A DNA stretch of 64,000 nucleotides from Salibacterium salarium (GCF_030813635.1 NZ_JAUSUM010000001.1:558001-622000); one strand, 5' to 3'; positions 1 through 8,210 are shown, numbered from the stretch's first letter. Notes: generated from the sequence alone by a model not told the origin. Numbers and translations: made by a program.

Positions 1-1
1 T

Positions 2-247
2 TACAGACCAGATGCATCAGCTAATGGCTGTGGAAAAATTACTGTTAAGAATCAAGGCGGAACCATCATTTCTGCTGCAGATATTAAAGATGATGCGTAT
101 GTGAATGAAATAGAACACATTCAAGCGTCTATTCGAGATAATAGATCTCTGAAATATACGATGGCCGACTCGGAAGATGTGAATCTACTTGTGGAACGTG
201 CGTATCAGTCCTTAAGGGAACAACAAACGGTGAATATTTCGTTTTAG
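2..247 (+). CDS. Gfo/Idh/MocA-family oxidoreductase, C-terminal end (partial)
   Basis: The first 82 codons of the window are open and end at TAG 245-247; the start lies upstream. The visible tail has a short beta/hinge part, then a helix with a TMADSEDVNLLVERAYQSL-type ending, which resembles the last helix of Gfo/Idh/MocA NAD-dependent sugar or inositol dehydrogenases. This is inferred from the C-terminal fragment only: the Rossmann NAD-binding domain and catalytic residues are outside the window, so substrate and exact family are open. A strong hairpin terminator follows 15 bases after the stop, so it is the last gene of its transcript and is separate from the PHP gene downstream. Confidence 0.5.
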   Translation, partial: YRPDASANGCGKITVKNQGGTIISAADIKDDAYVNEIEHIQASIRDNRSLKYTMADSEDVNLLVERAYQSLREQQTVNISF

Positions 248-262
248 ATACGTGACACTTAT

Positions 263-308
263 GGGGGACGCAGCCGTACTTTTTTCGGCTGCAGTCCCCC
301 GATTTTTT
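263..308 (+). terminator. Rho-independent terminator
   Basis: A GC-rich inverted repeat (GGGGGACGCAGCCG pairing with CGGCTGCAGTCCCCC, one small bulge) is followed by GATTTTTT. It ends the oxidoreductase transcript. Confidence 0.85.
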
Positions 309-355
309 ATATCGGTATTCAAATAGAAAAGAGTAGGAAAAGGAGCTGGTTTGCC

Positions 356-1162
356 ATGAAGTTTGATTTACATACTCATCATAAGCGCTGTGGTCACGCA
401 ACCGGAGAAATCGAGGATTATATTCAGTCTGCGATTGATAAAGGATTACACGTCATTGGTATTTCGGATCACTCTCCTTACTTTGGAGAGGACGCAGATC
501 ATCCGTATCCTGGACTTACGATGGCGAAAAGTGAGTTTAGTAACTATGTTCGAGAAGTGCGCCGTCTAAAAGAAATCTATCAAGATAAAATAGAAGTTTT
601 ACTTGGAGTAGAATCGGATTTTTTCCCGAACGCTGCCAAAGCCTATAAGCAGGTCTATGATAACTATCCGATGGATTATATTATAGGTTCCGTTCACTTT
701 GTACATGGTGTTAATATTTTTGATAAACGTCGTTGGGATGGTCTTGGGGAAAAACAGATACTTGATGTGAAAGAGGAGTATTATCGCTTAATCGCAGAAT
801 CTGCGAAAAGCGGGATGTTTCAAGTGTTGGGCCATATTGATGCAATAAAAGGTTATTTTCCTTCCATATCTGATGTTCCAACCAACGCTGTAGACCAGAC
901 GTTAAAAGTGATCGCTGAAAGTGGGGTAGCGATTGAAGTGAATACATCCGGTAAAAATAAAGACTGCGGCGGCTGGTATCCGTCTGATGACATTTTAGAA
1001 CGAGCAAAGTTTTATAATATACCGATTACGTTAGGTTCAGACAGCCACGTTCCGGAACGGATGGGGGACGACTTTGACGAGGTGGGCGCGTTTTTAAAAT
1101 CACTAGGTTATCGCGAATGGTATTTCTTCCGCAATAAGAAACCGGTGGCAGTATCTTTATAA
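356..1162 (+). CDS. PHP-domain phosphatase, histidinol-phosphatase (HisK-like)
   Basis: The 268-residue protein has the PHP metallophosphoesterase fold. The N-terminal DLHTHH motif (residues 4-9) supplies two metal-binding histidines, followed by the GISDHSP motif near residue 36, GVESDF near 84, GSVHFVHG near 111, LGHIDAIK near 160 and a C-terminal GSDSH near 228. Length and motif order fit the HisK type of histidinol-phosphatase, which makes L-histidinol from histidinol phosphate in histidine synthesis. No other his gene is adjacent, so a different phosphoester substrate is possible. The start is supported by AAAAGGAG 11 bases upstream of the ATG. It appears monocistronic, lying between a terminator and a long non-coding stretch. 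Confidence 0.8.
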   Translation: MKFDLHTHHKRCGHATGEIEDYIQSAIDKGLHVIGISDHSPYFGEDADHPYPGLTMAKSEFSNYVREVRRLKEIYQDKIEVLLGVESDFFPNAAKAYKQVYDNYPMDYIIGSVHFVHGVNIFDKRRWDGLGEKQILDVKEEYYRLIAESAKSGMFQVLGHIDAIKGYFPSISDVPTNAVDQTLKVIAESGVAIEVNTSGKNKDCGGWYPSDDILERAKFYNIPITLGSDSHVPERMGDDFDEVGAFLKSLGYREWYFFRNKKPVAVSL

Positions 1163-1467
1163 TTTTGTACAGTGTATCTAAAGGAACCCCATTTGTTTGG
1201 ATATGTTGATTAATGACAAGTGTTTTCCGATGCCAGACAATATAAATAACTGTTGGACGCTGCCCGAAACAACTTGCTTAGGACGTAATGGTGAAGTATT
1301 GTGAAACTAGAAAAAAAGAATCATATAGGCCAAGCTTTATCGGTGCATCCAAATTAAATCAATATAAAAAATAAAATATTCGTTCGAAATAACGATTAAT
1401 TGTGCTATAATAAACCCAACCTTAGAAAAAGGTTGGGTTTTGTTGAAAAGATACGAATGGAGCTCGC
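1163..1467. other. Intergenic stretch without a convincing gene
   Basis: A 33-codon ATG ORF (1203-1304, plus strand) is present but has no well-spaced ribosome-binding site. The only clear element is the hairpin at 1412-1440. Confidence 0.6.
1412..1440. terminator. Hairpin terminator, probably bidirectional
   Basis: Perfect 10-bp inverted repeat AAACCCAACC / GGTTGGGTTT with a 9-base loop. It sits just past the stop codon of the small minus-strand ORF and has T-rich flanks on the plus strand. Confidence 0.6.
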
Positions 1468-1599
1468 TTAAGCCATGTTTATGACAGAAAGCTTTTCAGC
1501 AAACACTTTGCCATTTTTATTTTTAATGTAATATATTGAATAATTTCGTTTATAAGATATTTTTTTGTCAGAGGTGTTGATGATAGCAGATTTCTTCAT
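1468..1599 (-). CDS. Small ORF (43 aa), overlapping partner of the upstream small gene
   Basis: From ATG at 1599 to TAA at 1468-1470 this reads a basic, Tyr/Lys-rich 43-residue peptide with a strand-like pattern (SYKRNYSIYYIKNKNGKVF). Its first 32 bases overlap the end of the 59-codon ORF at 1568-1747 in another frame, and it has no Shine-Dalgarno of its own. It may be translated by coupling, be the second half of a frameshifted gene, or be the remnant of a broken one. The family is not recognised. The hairpin at 1412-1440 lies immediately downstream, which supports a transcript ending here. Confidence 0.4.
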   Translation of the reverse strand: MKKSAIINTSDKKISYKRNYSIYYIKNKNGKVFAEKLSVINMA

Positions 1600-1747
1600 A
1601 GGCATCGACGACTTTTTGTAACGCATTCTTTTTCGAATGAGTGTTTACATCGTCTTGATTTAATATCGTTTGCGATAACGATAAAAAGCTAGAATGTGGG
1701 TTGGGGGATGACATGAGCAGTTCTACGTATGGTTTGTCTTCGTTCAA
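1568..1747 (-). CDS. Small hypothetical protein (59 aa), TTG start
   Basis: The ORF starts at TTG 1747 behind an excellent ribosome-binding site (AAAAGGAGGAGTCATA on the minus strand) and ends at TGA 1568-1570. The product is a soluble peptide with a serine/proline-rich N-terminus and a helical C-terminal half (NALQKVVDAYEEICYH). No family is recognised. It is divergent from the SinR-like gene, with about 230 bases of shared upstream DNA. The stop context is CTC TGA C, which resembles the CTT TGA C +1-shift site of prfB; a +1 shift there would continue into the overlapping ORF and give about 92 residues. Confidence 0.5.
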   Translation of the reverse strand: MNEDKPYVELLMSSPNPHSSFLSLSQTILNQDDVNTHSKKNALQKVVDAYEEICYHQHL

Positions 1748-1981
1748 TATGACTCCTCCTTTTAGTACCAGATCTGACCATGTTATGGTTCAAATCTCCA
1801 TTTGATTTACATATTATCATGTAACATAGTTGTAATAAATAATAGAAAAGTTGTGATTATTGTAATAAAAACTTTTATTATACCATTTTATCTACTTATT
1901 TCGACGGATAAAGTCAATAATATATAGATTATGTTAGGTTTTTCGTTTTCATGCTAGAGTAGTATTAAAGGGGGTTTCCGT

Positions 1982-2326
1982 ATGATTGGGGAGCGGATTG
2001 TCCATTATCGTATGCAGGAAAATATGTCTATTCATGAGCTAGCCGCAAGAACAAGCATCTCTGTAAAATATTTAAATGATATGGAGCAGAATATTTGGAT
2101 GTATCCTTCCGTTCAGTATGTGGAACGAATAGCCAAGGCGTTGGATATCCCAGTTCAAAACCTTTTAGGACCCCGATCGAGTGAAGAAAAAGCTTCTGAT
2201 TTAGATGAGGAGTGGATGGAGGTCGTTCAAAAGGCGATGTCTTCCAACACGACAAAAGAGGAGTTCAAGGAGTATTTGGAGTTAAAACAAAAAGAAAAAA
2301 ATAGAATAAGAAAAGAAATGGATTAA
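1982..2326 (+). CDS. sinR: SinR-like HTH transcriptional regulator
   Basis: The 114-residue protein begins MIGERIVHYR and has an XRE/Cro-type helix-turn-helix (residues 5-60). It ends with a SinI/SinR-type oligomerisation module (LDEEWMEVVQKAMSS...EEFKEYLELK, about residues 75-105). This two-part layout and the length match B. subtilis SinR (111 aa), the repressor of biofilm-matrix genes that is countered by SinI. No sinI is visible next to it; the divergent small ORFs do not look like SinI. The RBS AAAGGGGG is 6-8 bases upstream of the ATG. A terminator follows closely, so it is a single-gene transcript. It could instead be a SlrR-like or other SinR paralogue. Confidence 0.8.
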   Translation: MIGERIVHYRMQENMSIHELAARTSISVKYLNDMEQNIWMYPSVQYVERIAKALDIPVQNLLGPRSSEEKASDLDEEWMEVVQKAMSSNTTKEEFKEYLELKQKEKNRIRKEMD

Positions 2327-2347
2327 AACTTTATACAAAATATCGAA

Positions 2348-2388
2348 AACACCTTGTGTTCTAACACACATATGAAGGTGTTTTTTCT
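2348..2388 (+). terminator. Rho-independent terminator after sinR-like gene
   Basis: AACACCTT pairs with AAGGTGTT, with a nested GTGTT/AACAC stem, followed by TTTTCTTTC. Confidence 0.8.
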
Positions 2389-2452
2389 TTCGTATTTTCG
2401 GTAGGATGGCGTAGCACATTATATGTGAAGTATTTTAAACAGGGAGAATGTC

Positions 2453-4063
2453 ATGAAGATTTTTAACCAGAAAAGAAAACCAATCCGTCTTCTTACGTGG
2501 ATAACATTATTAGTATGCTTTGTTCTTGTGGTGGCATTATCGGTTACTGGTTTTTTAATTGGACGAGATGCAGCTATGAATGCGAGAGAAAATCAGGCGG
2601 AGAAAACAATGGATATTGCCAATACTGTTCGTTATTCTGAAATTGTTAAGAGCGGTTTAATAGAAGAGGAACAATCAGAAGACATTCAGGATTATACACG
2701 GCGTATTCAAACAGAGACTAACGTCGCTTATATTGTTGTGATGAATATGAATCATATTCGCCAGTCCCATCCGGTCGAAGAGAGAATAGGACAATATTTT
2801 GTTGGAGATGACGAAAATAGAGCTTTTCGTGGAAATACATACACGTCTGTAGCAGAGGGCACATTAGGCGAATCGTTACGATCATTTGCACCGATTGAAG
2901 ATGCGGATGGCAATCAAATCGGCGTCGTTTCTGTAGGGATTTTATTGGATAATGTGGAAAGTGTTATGCTGGATAGGCAGCAAATGGTGTTTTTAGGATC
3001 AGTAGCGGGTATGTTGGTTGGAGCAATTGGAGCTCTGTTTTTAGCCCGGCGCGTGAAAAAAACGCTTCATGGCTTGGAACCCCGTGAGATTTCACAGCAT
3101 TTACAAGAACGAGAGGCGATGCTTGCATCTGTTCGAGAAGGCATTATCGCCATAAATGATGAGGGTACTATTGTTGTAGTTAATAATGCAGCCGCCAATA
3201 TTTTTGAACGGGCAGGATGCATGAAAAAACCGATAGGCTACTCCGTTGATTCTTTTTTTAACAGTTCGAGATTAAAAGAAATTCTTTACCATCAAGAAGC
3301 AGAATATGACCAAGAGCAGTCACTGAATGGTTTGGACCTTGTCGTGAATCGAATCCCGGTCATTACGCAAGGTGAAGTGGTTGGAGCCATTGCAACATTT
3401 CGAGAAAAAACAGAACTAACCTCCCTTGTCGAACAATTAACGGGAGCGAGACATTATGCGGAAAAGCTGCGGGCGCAGACTCATGAATTCATGAATAAAT
3501 TACATGTGATGTCAGCGATGGTACACACCGAATCATATGAGGAATTAAACGATTATATAGAACAAATCTCTACAAATTATCACCGGGACATAGGGACGGT
3601 ATCACGTGTCGTGAAAGACCCTGTGTTAGCCGGATATCTCCTGCGAAAATTTAATAATTTAAAAGAAAATGGTGTTGTTGTTGAACTGAAAGGTGACTAT
3701 CCTCTTCCATTATTAAAGGACACAGAACGTATAGACGGTATAATCACCATTATAGGTAATGTAACGGATAATGCGTGGGAAGCGATTCAATATCAAGAAT
3801 ATAAATATATACAAATGACGATTAACCATAAAGACCAAGTGTTATATTTCTCAGTGCATGATAACGGTCCCGGTATGAGTGAGGTAGAAAAAGAAAATAT
3901 GCTGGACTATGGTTTGTCAACAAAAGGAGAAAATAGAGGATATGGTATGTGGCTTACAAAAAAAGCGCTGAAAGAATTGGACGGAACAATAAAAGTTTCC
4001 TCCCAGAAAGGGGAAGGCACAGTGGTTGAGATAACAATTCCATATGTAGGTGAAGACACATGA
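2453..4063 (+). CDS. CitA/DcuS-family sensor histidine kinase (MalK/DctS-like)
   Basis: The 536-residue membrane kinase has TM1 at about residues 13-35, an extracytoplasmic PDC/sCache sensor of about 140 residues, TM2 at about 178-200, a cytoplasmic PAS domain (about 220-320), a Spo0B-type phosphoacceptor helix (THEFMNKLH, near residue 345) and a HATPase domain (NVTDNAWEA, DNGPGM, GYGMWLTKKAL). This is the architecture of Bacillus MalK/DctS/CitS sensors of C4-dicarboxylates or citrate. It overlaps the regulator gene by 4 bases, and the next gene downstream is a dicarboxylate symporter. Together these indicate that it senses an external di- or tricarboxylate and controls that transporter. The exact ligand is not readable. 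Confidence 0.88.
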   Translation: MKIFNQKRKPIRLLTWITLLVCFVLVVALSVTGFLIGRDAAMNARENQAEKTMDIANTVRYSEIVKSGLIEEEQSEDIQDYTRRIQTETNVAYIVVMNMNHIRQSHPVEERIGQYFVGDDENRAFRGNTYTSVAEGTLGESLRSFAPIEDADGNQIGVVSVGILLDNVESVMLDRQQMVFLGSVAGMLVGAIGALFLARRVKKTLHGLEPREISQHLQEREAMLASVREGIIAINDEGTIVVVNNAAANIFERAGCMKKPIGYSVDSFFNSSRLKEILYHQEAEYDQEQSLNGLDLVVNRIPVITQGEVVGAIATFREKTELTSLVEQLTGARHYAEKLRAQTHEFMNKLHVMSAMVHTESYEELNDYIEQISTNYHRDIGTVSRVVKDPVLAGYLLRKFNNLKENGVVVELKGDYPLPLLKDTERIDGIITIIGNVTDNAWEAIQYQEYKYIQMTINHKDQVLYFSVHDNGPGMSEVEKENMLDYGLSTKGENRGYGMWLTKKALKELDGTIKVSSQKGEGTVVEITIPYVGEDT

Positions 4064-4782
4064 TAAAGACGTTAATAGTAGAAGATGATCCGATGGTCGC
4101 AAAGTTTAATCGGGTGTATGTAGAAAAGGTGGAAGGATTTGAACCGGTCGGCACAATTACGGATGTGAAGCAGGCATGGGATTTTTTAAAGGAGAATACA
4201 GTAGATCTTATTTTGCTGGATGTTTATATGAAGAACACAACCGGTCTTGAAATGTTGATGGAGATGCGTAAAACAGGAAGTCCGGTGGATGCTATTGTTA
4301 TCACAGCAGCCAATGACAACCAATCAATACAGACAGCCCTTCGATACGGGGCTGTTGATTATCTTATCAAACCGTTTCATTTTGACCGGTTTAAAGAGTC
4401 CTTGCTGCGTTACCGTCACAAACAAGAAATAATCGAAAAAGGGGAGTCTGTTACACAGGCAGACCTAGATCCTTTTTTATTGCAGAGCCAAAGAGTATCA
4501 TCAAGCGTTGAATTGCCAAAAGGGTTAACGACCTTAACGTTTTCTCATATTGCAAAGCAGATTTTAAAGAAGAAGCAAGAAGCGTTTTCAGCGGCTGATA
4601 TTGCAGATAAGACAGGGATTTCACAAGTGTCAGTACGAAAATATCTTCATTATCTTGTCGATAGTGATGTACTTGAAACGGATGTTATCTACCAGTCAAC
4701 AGGAAGACCGTTGCACCAATACAGATTGAACCCTGAAAAAGCAGAATTTATTCAATCTTTACAAGTGGCTGAAGAACAATAA
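4060..4782 (+). CDS. CitB/DcuR-family response regulator (MalR/DctR-like)
   Basis: The 240-residue protein has an N-terminal receiver domain (EDDP acid pocket, phosphoacceptor Asp in LILLDVYM near residue 54, Lys in LIKPF near 104). A linker leads to a C-terminal helix-turn-helix (FSAADIADKTGISQVSVRKY, about residues 178-197) and a winged end. This is the CitT/MalR/DctR pattern. The ATGA overlap with the kinase implies translational coupling. It very likely activates the symporter gene that starts 127 bases downstream. The phosphate donor is inferred from gene order. Confidence 0.88.
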   Translation: MIKTLIVEDDPMVAKFNRVYVEKVEGFEPVGTITDVKQAWDFLKENTVDLILLDVYMKNTTGLEMLMEMRKTGSPVDAIVITAANDNQSIQTALRYGAVDYLIKPFHFDRFKESLLRYRHKQEIIEKGESVTQADLDPFLLQSQRVSSSVELPKGLTTLTFSHIAKQILKKKQEAFSAADIADKTGISQVSVRKYLHYLVDSDVLETDVIYQSTGRPLHQYRLNPEKAEFIQSLQVAEEQ

Positions 4783-4873
4783 CCACGTTTGCTTTTTTTA
4801 ATTAAAAAAGTGTTACCTTAGTTATCAAAGGTGTACATTCTTGTCAGAAAATTATATATTTAATAATACAATA

Positions 4874-4889
4874 TAGAAAGCGTTTACAC
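4874..4889 (+). promoter_or_regulatory. cre site (CcpA) upstream of dicarboxylate symporter
   Basis: TAGAAAGCGTTTACAC fits the cre consensus WTGNAARCGNWWWCAW at 14 of 16 positions, including the central CG. It ends about 20 bases before the start codon, which is suited to carbon-catabolite repression by a roadblock. A TATA-rich stretch just upstream could hold the promoter. Confidence 0.7.
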
Positions 4890-4909
4890 CATGGAAGGAG
4901 GAACTTACG

Positions 4910-6604
4910 TTGGCAAAAGAAGCGATTTCATCCATATGGAAAAGCCTCTGGTCTTCTCACTCTAAAACCAAAAAATTATTGACTTTTTCGCAAATTAGAG
5001 AAGCGGCAAGTGCTTCGTCTCAAAGTAAGAAAGAGAATTCCGCTGTCGGCAGTGGTCCCGGAGGCCCTGGAGGCAACAATAGATCTGGTGGAGGATCTGG
5101 AGACGGAGAAGACAAACCTTCCTATACAAGAGCGCAGCTTGTCGGGCTTATTTTAGGTCCGGTTTTATTCTTACTTGCGATGTTATTTTTTAATCCTGAG
5201 GATTTAAGCCACGAAGCCCGAACAGTACTTGCTGCAACATTGTGGATAGCGACCTGGTGGATTACAGAAGCCATTCCTATTCCAGCGACATCGTTACTTC
5301 CTATTGTGTTACTGCCGTTATTTGGAGCGGTAGATGGAGACACTGTCGTATCTTCTTATGGTAATGATATTATATTCTTATTCTTAGGCGGCTTTTTCAT
5401 CGCAACCGCAATGGAAAAGTGGAATTTACACAAACGAATTGCATTGAACATTATTGATTTAATAGGAACAAGCACTAATAAAATTATATTAGGTTTTATG
5501 ATTGCTACTAGTTTTTTGTCTATGTGGGTATCCAATACGGCATCTACAATGATGATGATTCCAATTGGTTTGGCCATTGTCTCTCAAGTGTCAGAAGCTA
5601 TTAAAGGCGAAGGCAAGGAGACTGATCTAAGAAAATTTGAAAAAGCAATTATTTTTGGGATTGGATATGCAGGTACAATAGGTGGTCTTGGAACGTTAAT
5701 CGGGACTCCTCCTAACAGTTTGCTGGCAGGAACAGTGGAGGAGTTATACAATGTAGAAATTTCATTCGCAGGCTGGATGACTTTTGCGGTTCCATTAGTT
5801 GCAATTCTGCTCACTTGTGCTTGGATTTATCTTACAAAAATCGTTTATCCTATTGGTATGAAACAACTTCCAGGCGGACGTGAATTGATTAAACAAGAAA
5901 AAACAGCTCTTGGTAAAATTGGCCAAGAAGAAGTAGCCGTCCTTGTCGTCTTTCTTTTTGCTGCTGTGATGTGGATAACAAGAACCTTTATTTGGGAAGA
6001 TATAGTCGAGCTCCCAGAAATCAATGATGGAATGATTGCGATCGCAGCGACACTCTTGCTATTTCTCATCCCTGCTTCTCAAAAGGGAGAAACGAAAATT
6101 TTGGAATGGAAGGACTCGCAAGAAATTCCATGGGGGATTCTCCTATTGTTTGGTGGAGGTCTTGCGATTGCGTCTGGTTTTGAAAGTACGGGATTATCTA
6201 ACTGGATGGCAGAGCAGTTGACTGTCTTAGAAGGAATGAATTTTGTCTTAATTGTTGCGATTGCAACGGCGTTGGTTCTGTTCTTAACCGAAATTACTTC
6301 AAACACAGCGACAGGAACGATGATATTGCCGGTTGTTGCGTCTTTGGCAATTGCACTAAATATCCATCCATACGCCTTGATGGTACCTTGTGCAATGGCA
6401 GCCAACTGTGCGTTCATGCTTCCGGTGGGAACTCCGCCGAACGCGATTATTTTTGGAACAGGGAAGTTGAAAATCATTCAAATGGTTAAAAACGGTTTCT
6501 GGCTCAATATTTTAGCCATTATTGTAATAGTGTTGGCGGTAAATCTTTACTTGCCAGCTATATGGGGAATTGATCTCCAAAGTATTCCATCACAGTTTCA
6601 ATAA
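4910..6604 (+). CDS. sdcS: SLC13/DASS sodium:dicarboxylate symporter (SdcS-like)
   Basis: The 564-residue, roughly 11-12 TM protein belongs to the divalent-anion:Na+ symporter family. Both SNT-type signatures are visible: SMWVSNTAST in the first half and LTEITSNTATG in the second, with GTPPNS and GTPPNA loops. It imports succinate, malate or fumarate with Na+. The start is a TTG behind GGAAGGAGGA. Compared with the usual ~520 residues it has a hydrophilic N-terminal extension of about 75 residues containing a Gly/Ser/Asn-rich linker (residues 46-65, many GG pairs) before the first membrane helix; this extension is odd. Gene order and the cre site suggest induction by the upstream two-component system and repression by preferred sugars. 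Confidence 0.88.
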   Translation: MAKEAISSIWKSLWSSHSKTKKLLTFSQIREAASASSQSKKENSAVGSGPGGPGGNNRSGGGSGDGEDKPSYTRAQLVGLILGPVLFLLAMLFFNPEDLSHEARTVLAATLWIATWWITEAIPIPATSLLPIVLLPLFGAVDGDTVVSSYGNDIIFLFLGGFFIATAMEKWNLHKRIALNIIDLIGTSTNKIILGFMIATSFLSMWVSNTASTMMMIPIGLAIVSQVSEAIKGEGKETDLRKFEKAIIFGIGYAGTIGGLGTLIGTPPNSLLAGTVEELYNVEISFAGWMTFAVPLVAILLTCAWIYLTKIVYPIGMKQLPGGRELIKQEKTALGKIGQEEVAVLVVFLFAAVMWITRTFIWEDIVELPEINDGMIAIAATLLLFLIPASQKGETKILEWKDSQEIPWGILLLFGGGLAIASGFESTGLSNWMAEQLTVLEGMNFVLIVAIATALVLFLTEITSNTATGTMILPVVASLAIALNIHPYALMVPCAMAANCAFMLPVGTPPNAIIFGTGKLKIIQMVKNGFWLNILAIIVIVLAVNLYLPAIWGIDLQSIPSQFQ

Positions 6605-6616
6605 TATTAGAAATAA

Positions 6617-6648
6617 AGAGGCCGATTTCATAGCATCGGTCTCTTTTA
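6617..6648 (+). terminator. Rho-independent terminator after symporter
   Basis: AGAGGCCGAT pairs with ATCGGTCTCT (one G-T pair), followed by TTTTAT. Confidence 0.85.
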
Positions 6649-6974
6649 TCTAACCAATACGTTACACGTTGTCAGGTTGCTATCATTAATTGTGCTTTTG
6701 AATTACTGATTGCGTTAAGGTATTAATTCTTAACAGAACCCATCACGCCTCTCAACGATGCGGACCACGGTGGGTCATTTTTTTATAAAAGGTTACTTTA
6801 TAAATGAGAGTCAAGATAACCTAAAATAAAACAACCCTTTGATGAGCAGATCGTAATATTTAAGAAAGGAAGGATGGTCAAGAATATATAAGAGTGTTGC
6901 GTTATGTCCCTTTTTATAAAACGAGTATGGTTAGCAAATGACCATAACTCATAGCAAAGGAAGGTGAAAATAAT
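6649..6974. other. Intergenic stretch, possible second weak hairpin
   Basis: An imperfect stem (ACCCATC near 6729 with GGTGGGT near 6770) followed by seven T's may be a second terminator. Only very short ORFs (5-16 codons) are present, and none is convincing. Confidence 0.4.
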
Positions 6975-7358
6975 ATGAAAATCATTGTTACCAGTGTTTT
7001 CGTACAAGATCAAAACCGGGCACTGGAGTTTTATACAGAAAAACTAGGTTTTGTGAAAAAGCATGATGTTCCCGCTGGAGAATTTAGGTGGCTAACGTTT
7101 GTTTCTCCCGATGATTCAGACGGTACTGAGCTGTTACTCGAACCGAATAACCATCCGGCCGCCAAAGAGTATCAAGAGAAGATATTTGCTGATGGCATCC
7201 CAGCAACAATGTTTGGTGTTGAGGATGTTCGCAAAGAGTACAAACGATTAATGGAACGCGGTGTGAGCTTTATGATGGAGCCAACAGAAATGGGCGAAGT
7301 CACAGTGGCTGTCTTCGATGACACATGTGGCAATCTTATTCAAATAGCGCAGCAGTAA
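6975..7358 (+). CDS. VOC-family (glyoxalase/bleomycin-resistance-like) protein
   Basis: The 127-residue protein has one vicinal-oxygen-chelate domain with the paired beta-alpha-beta-beta-beta pattern: QDQNRALEFYTEKLGF at the N-terminus, an RWLTF strand, and a C-terminal FDDTCGNLIQIAQ where the Asn-Leu-Ile-Gln motif follows a conserved Asp-x-x-Gly-Asn. Such small proteins are lyases, dioxygenases or drug-binding proteins; no substrate can be assigned. AAAGGAAGG precedes the ATG by 10 bases. It stands alone, with its own upstream region. Confidence 0.75.
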   Translation: MKIIVTSVFVQDQNRALEFYTEKLGFVKKHDVPAGEFRWLTFVSPDDSDGTELLLEPNNHPAAKEYQEKIFADGIPATMFGVEDVRKEYKRLMERGVSFMMEPTEMGEVTVAVFDDTCGNLIQIAQQ

Positions 7359-7403
7359 CTTTAGATAATATCGTCTAAAAAATTTTTTAAAAGAAATTTC
7401 AAG

Positions 7404-7421
7404 TTGACATCATGCTGACAT
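7404..7421 (+). promoter_or_regulatory. Direct-repeat operator (TTGACA..CTGACAT, 11-bp period)
   Basis: TTGACATCATGCTGACAT contains two TGACAT half-sites exactly 11 bp apart. That period is typical for binding of OmpR/PhoP-family response regulators. It is about 80 bases upstream of the exported repeat protein. A nearly identical element is found at 12473-12490, and an OmpR-family system is encoded between them. Confidence 0.55.
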
Positions 7422-7499
7422 ACAATCTCTTTAAAGTAAGAAATGTGATCGGCACAGGCTGATCCACAATCCTATGACAACGTTCAGGAGGGAAGCGAG

Positions 7500-8210
7500 G
7501 TGCTATGGAATCGTAAAGGTAACTATTTACTTGCATCCGTCTTGTCGATTGGAGTGATAGGAGCTGTACCAGGAGTAGCGTTTGCAAATAGCAATGCAAC
7601 CGACACTGCTGCTCAAGAGGAAGCTCCGTCTGACGATACGACCTTTTCTCAAAACAGGGCTAATCAACAAATCGATGTTAATAACGGTCGAGCGATGAAA
7701 ACAGATGACGTGGAAAATTACGCAGAAGAACTAGGGATTGAGACAGAAAACAAAAACATTTATGAAATCTCTCAAGAAGTGAAAGAAGTAGCAACAAAGC
7801 AGAGAGCTTCCGAACTCGGTATAACAACAGAGGGTAAAAACCTTCGTACGTTAACGGAAGAGGTGAGAGAAGCTGTTTTGGAAGAGAGAGCTTCTGAGCT
7901 TGGCATCGAGATAGAGAATAAAGATACCAATGAATTAGTGAAAGCAATAAGTGAAGCAGAATTAAAAGCTGAAGCCGTTGATTTAGGTATCGACCCTGAT
8001 GGAAAAGATATTGCCCAATTGATGATGGAAGTAAAAGAGGAACAAACCTTTTTAACAGCAGAACAATTAGGAATTGAAACCGCTGGAAAAAGCACACGTG
8101 AAATAACGAATGAAATTGTCAATGAGCATGCGGAAGAAGTGAAAGACATGGATTTCTTCCCATCACCAAACCATGATGTCGACCCCTACATGCATGGATA
8201 TAGAGAATAA
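7500..8210 (+). CDS. Exported protein with five ~28-residue LGI-x-x-x-GK repeats
   Basis: The GTG start has AGGAGGG 7 bases upstream. The 236-residue product has an N-terminal signal peptide (positive start, hydrophobic core, cleavage probably after AFA near residue 29) and then a very acidic mature part. Five tandem helical repeats of about 28 residues follow (residues ~70-215), each with an A-x-x-LGI-x-x-x-x-K core and a helix ending in E/K. It ends in a short aromatic/His tail. Similar LGI-GK repeats occur in exported Bacillus proteins of unknown role, so no function is claimed. The operator at 7404 and the OmpR-type system just downstream suggest that it is a target of, or is monitored by, that system. 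Confidence 0.75.
   Translation: MLWNRKGNYLLASVLSIGVIGAVPGVAFANSNATDTAAQEEAPSDDTTFSQNRANQQIDVNNGRAMKTDDVENYAEELGIETENKNIYEISQEVKEVATKQRASELGITTEGKNLRTLTEEVREAVLEERASELGIEIENKDTNELVKAISEAELKAEAVDLGIDPDGKDIAQLMMEVKEEQTFLTAEQLGIETAGKSTREITNEIVNEHAEEVKDMDFFPSPNHDVDPYMHGYRE

Noticed and set aside
1203-1304. 33-codon ORF downstream of the PHP gene
   Set aside because: No ribosome-binding site at proper distance and no recognisable pattern.
6725-6785. T-box leader (GCGGACCACGGTGGGT looked similar to the T-box core)
   Set aside because: The order does not match the T-box sequence GGGTGGnACCGCG, and no aminoacyl-tRNA or amino-acid gene follows.
7678-8149. Two long minus-strand ORFs inside the exported repeat protein gene
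   Set aside because: They are frame shadows produced by the repeated GAA/GAG-rich coding strand; they lack ribosome-binding sites and have low-complexity Leu/Ser-rich products.
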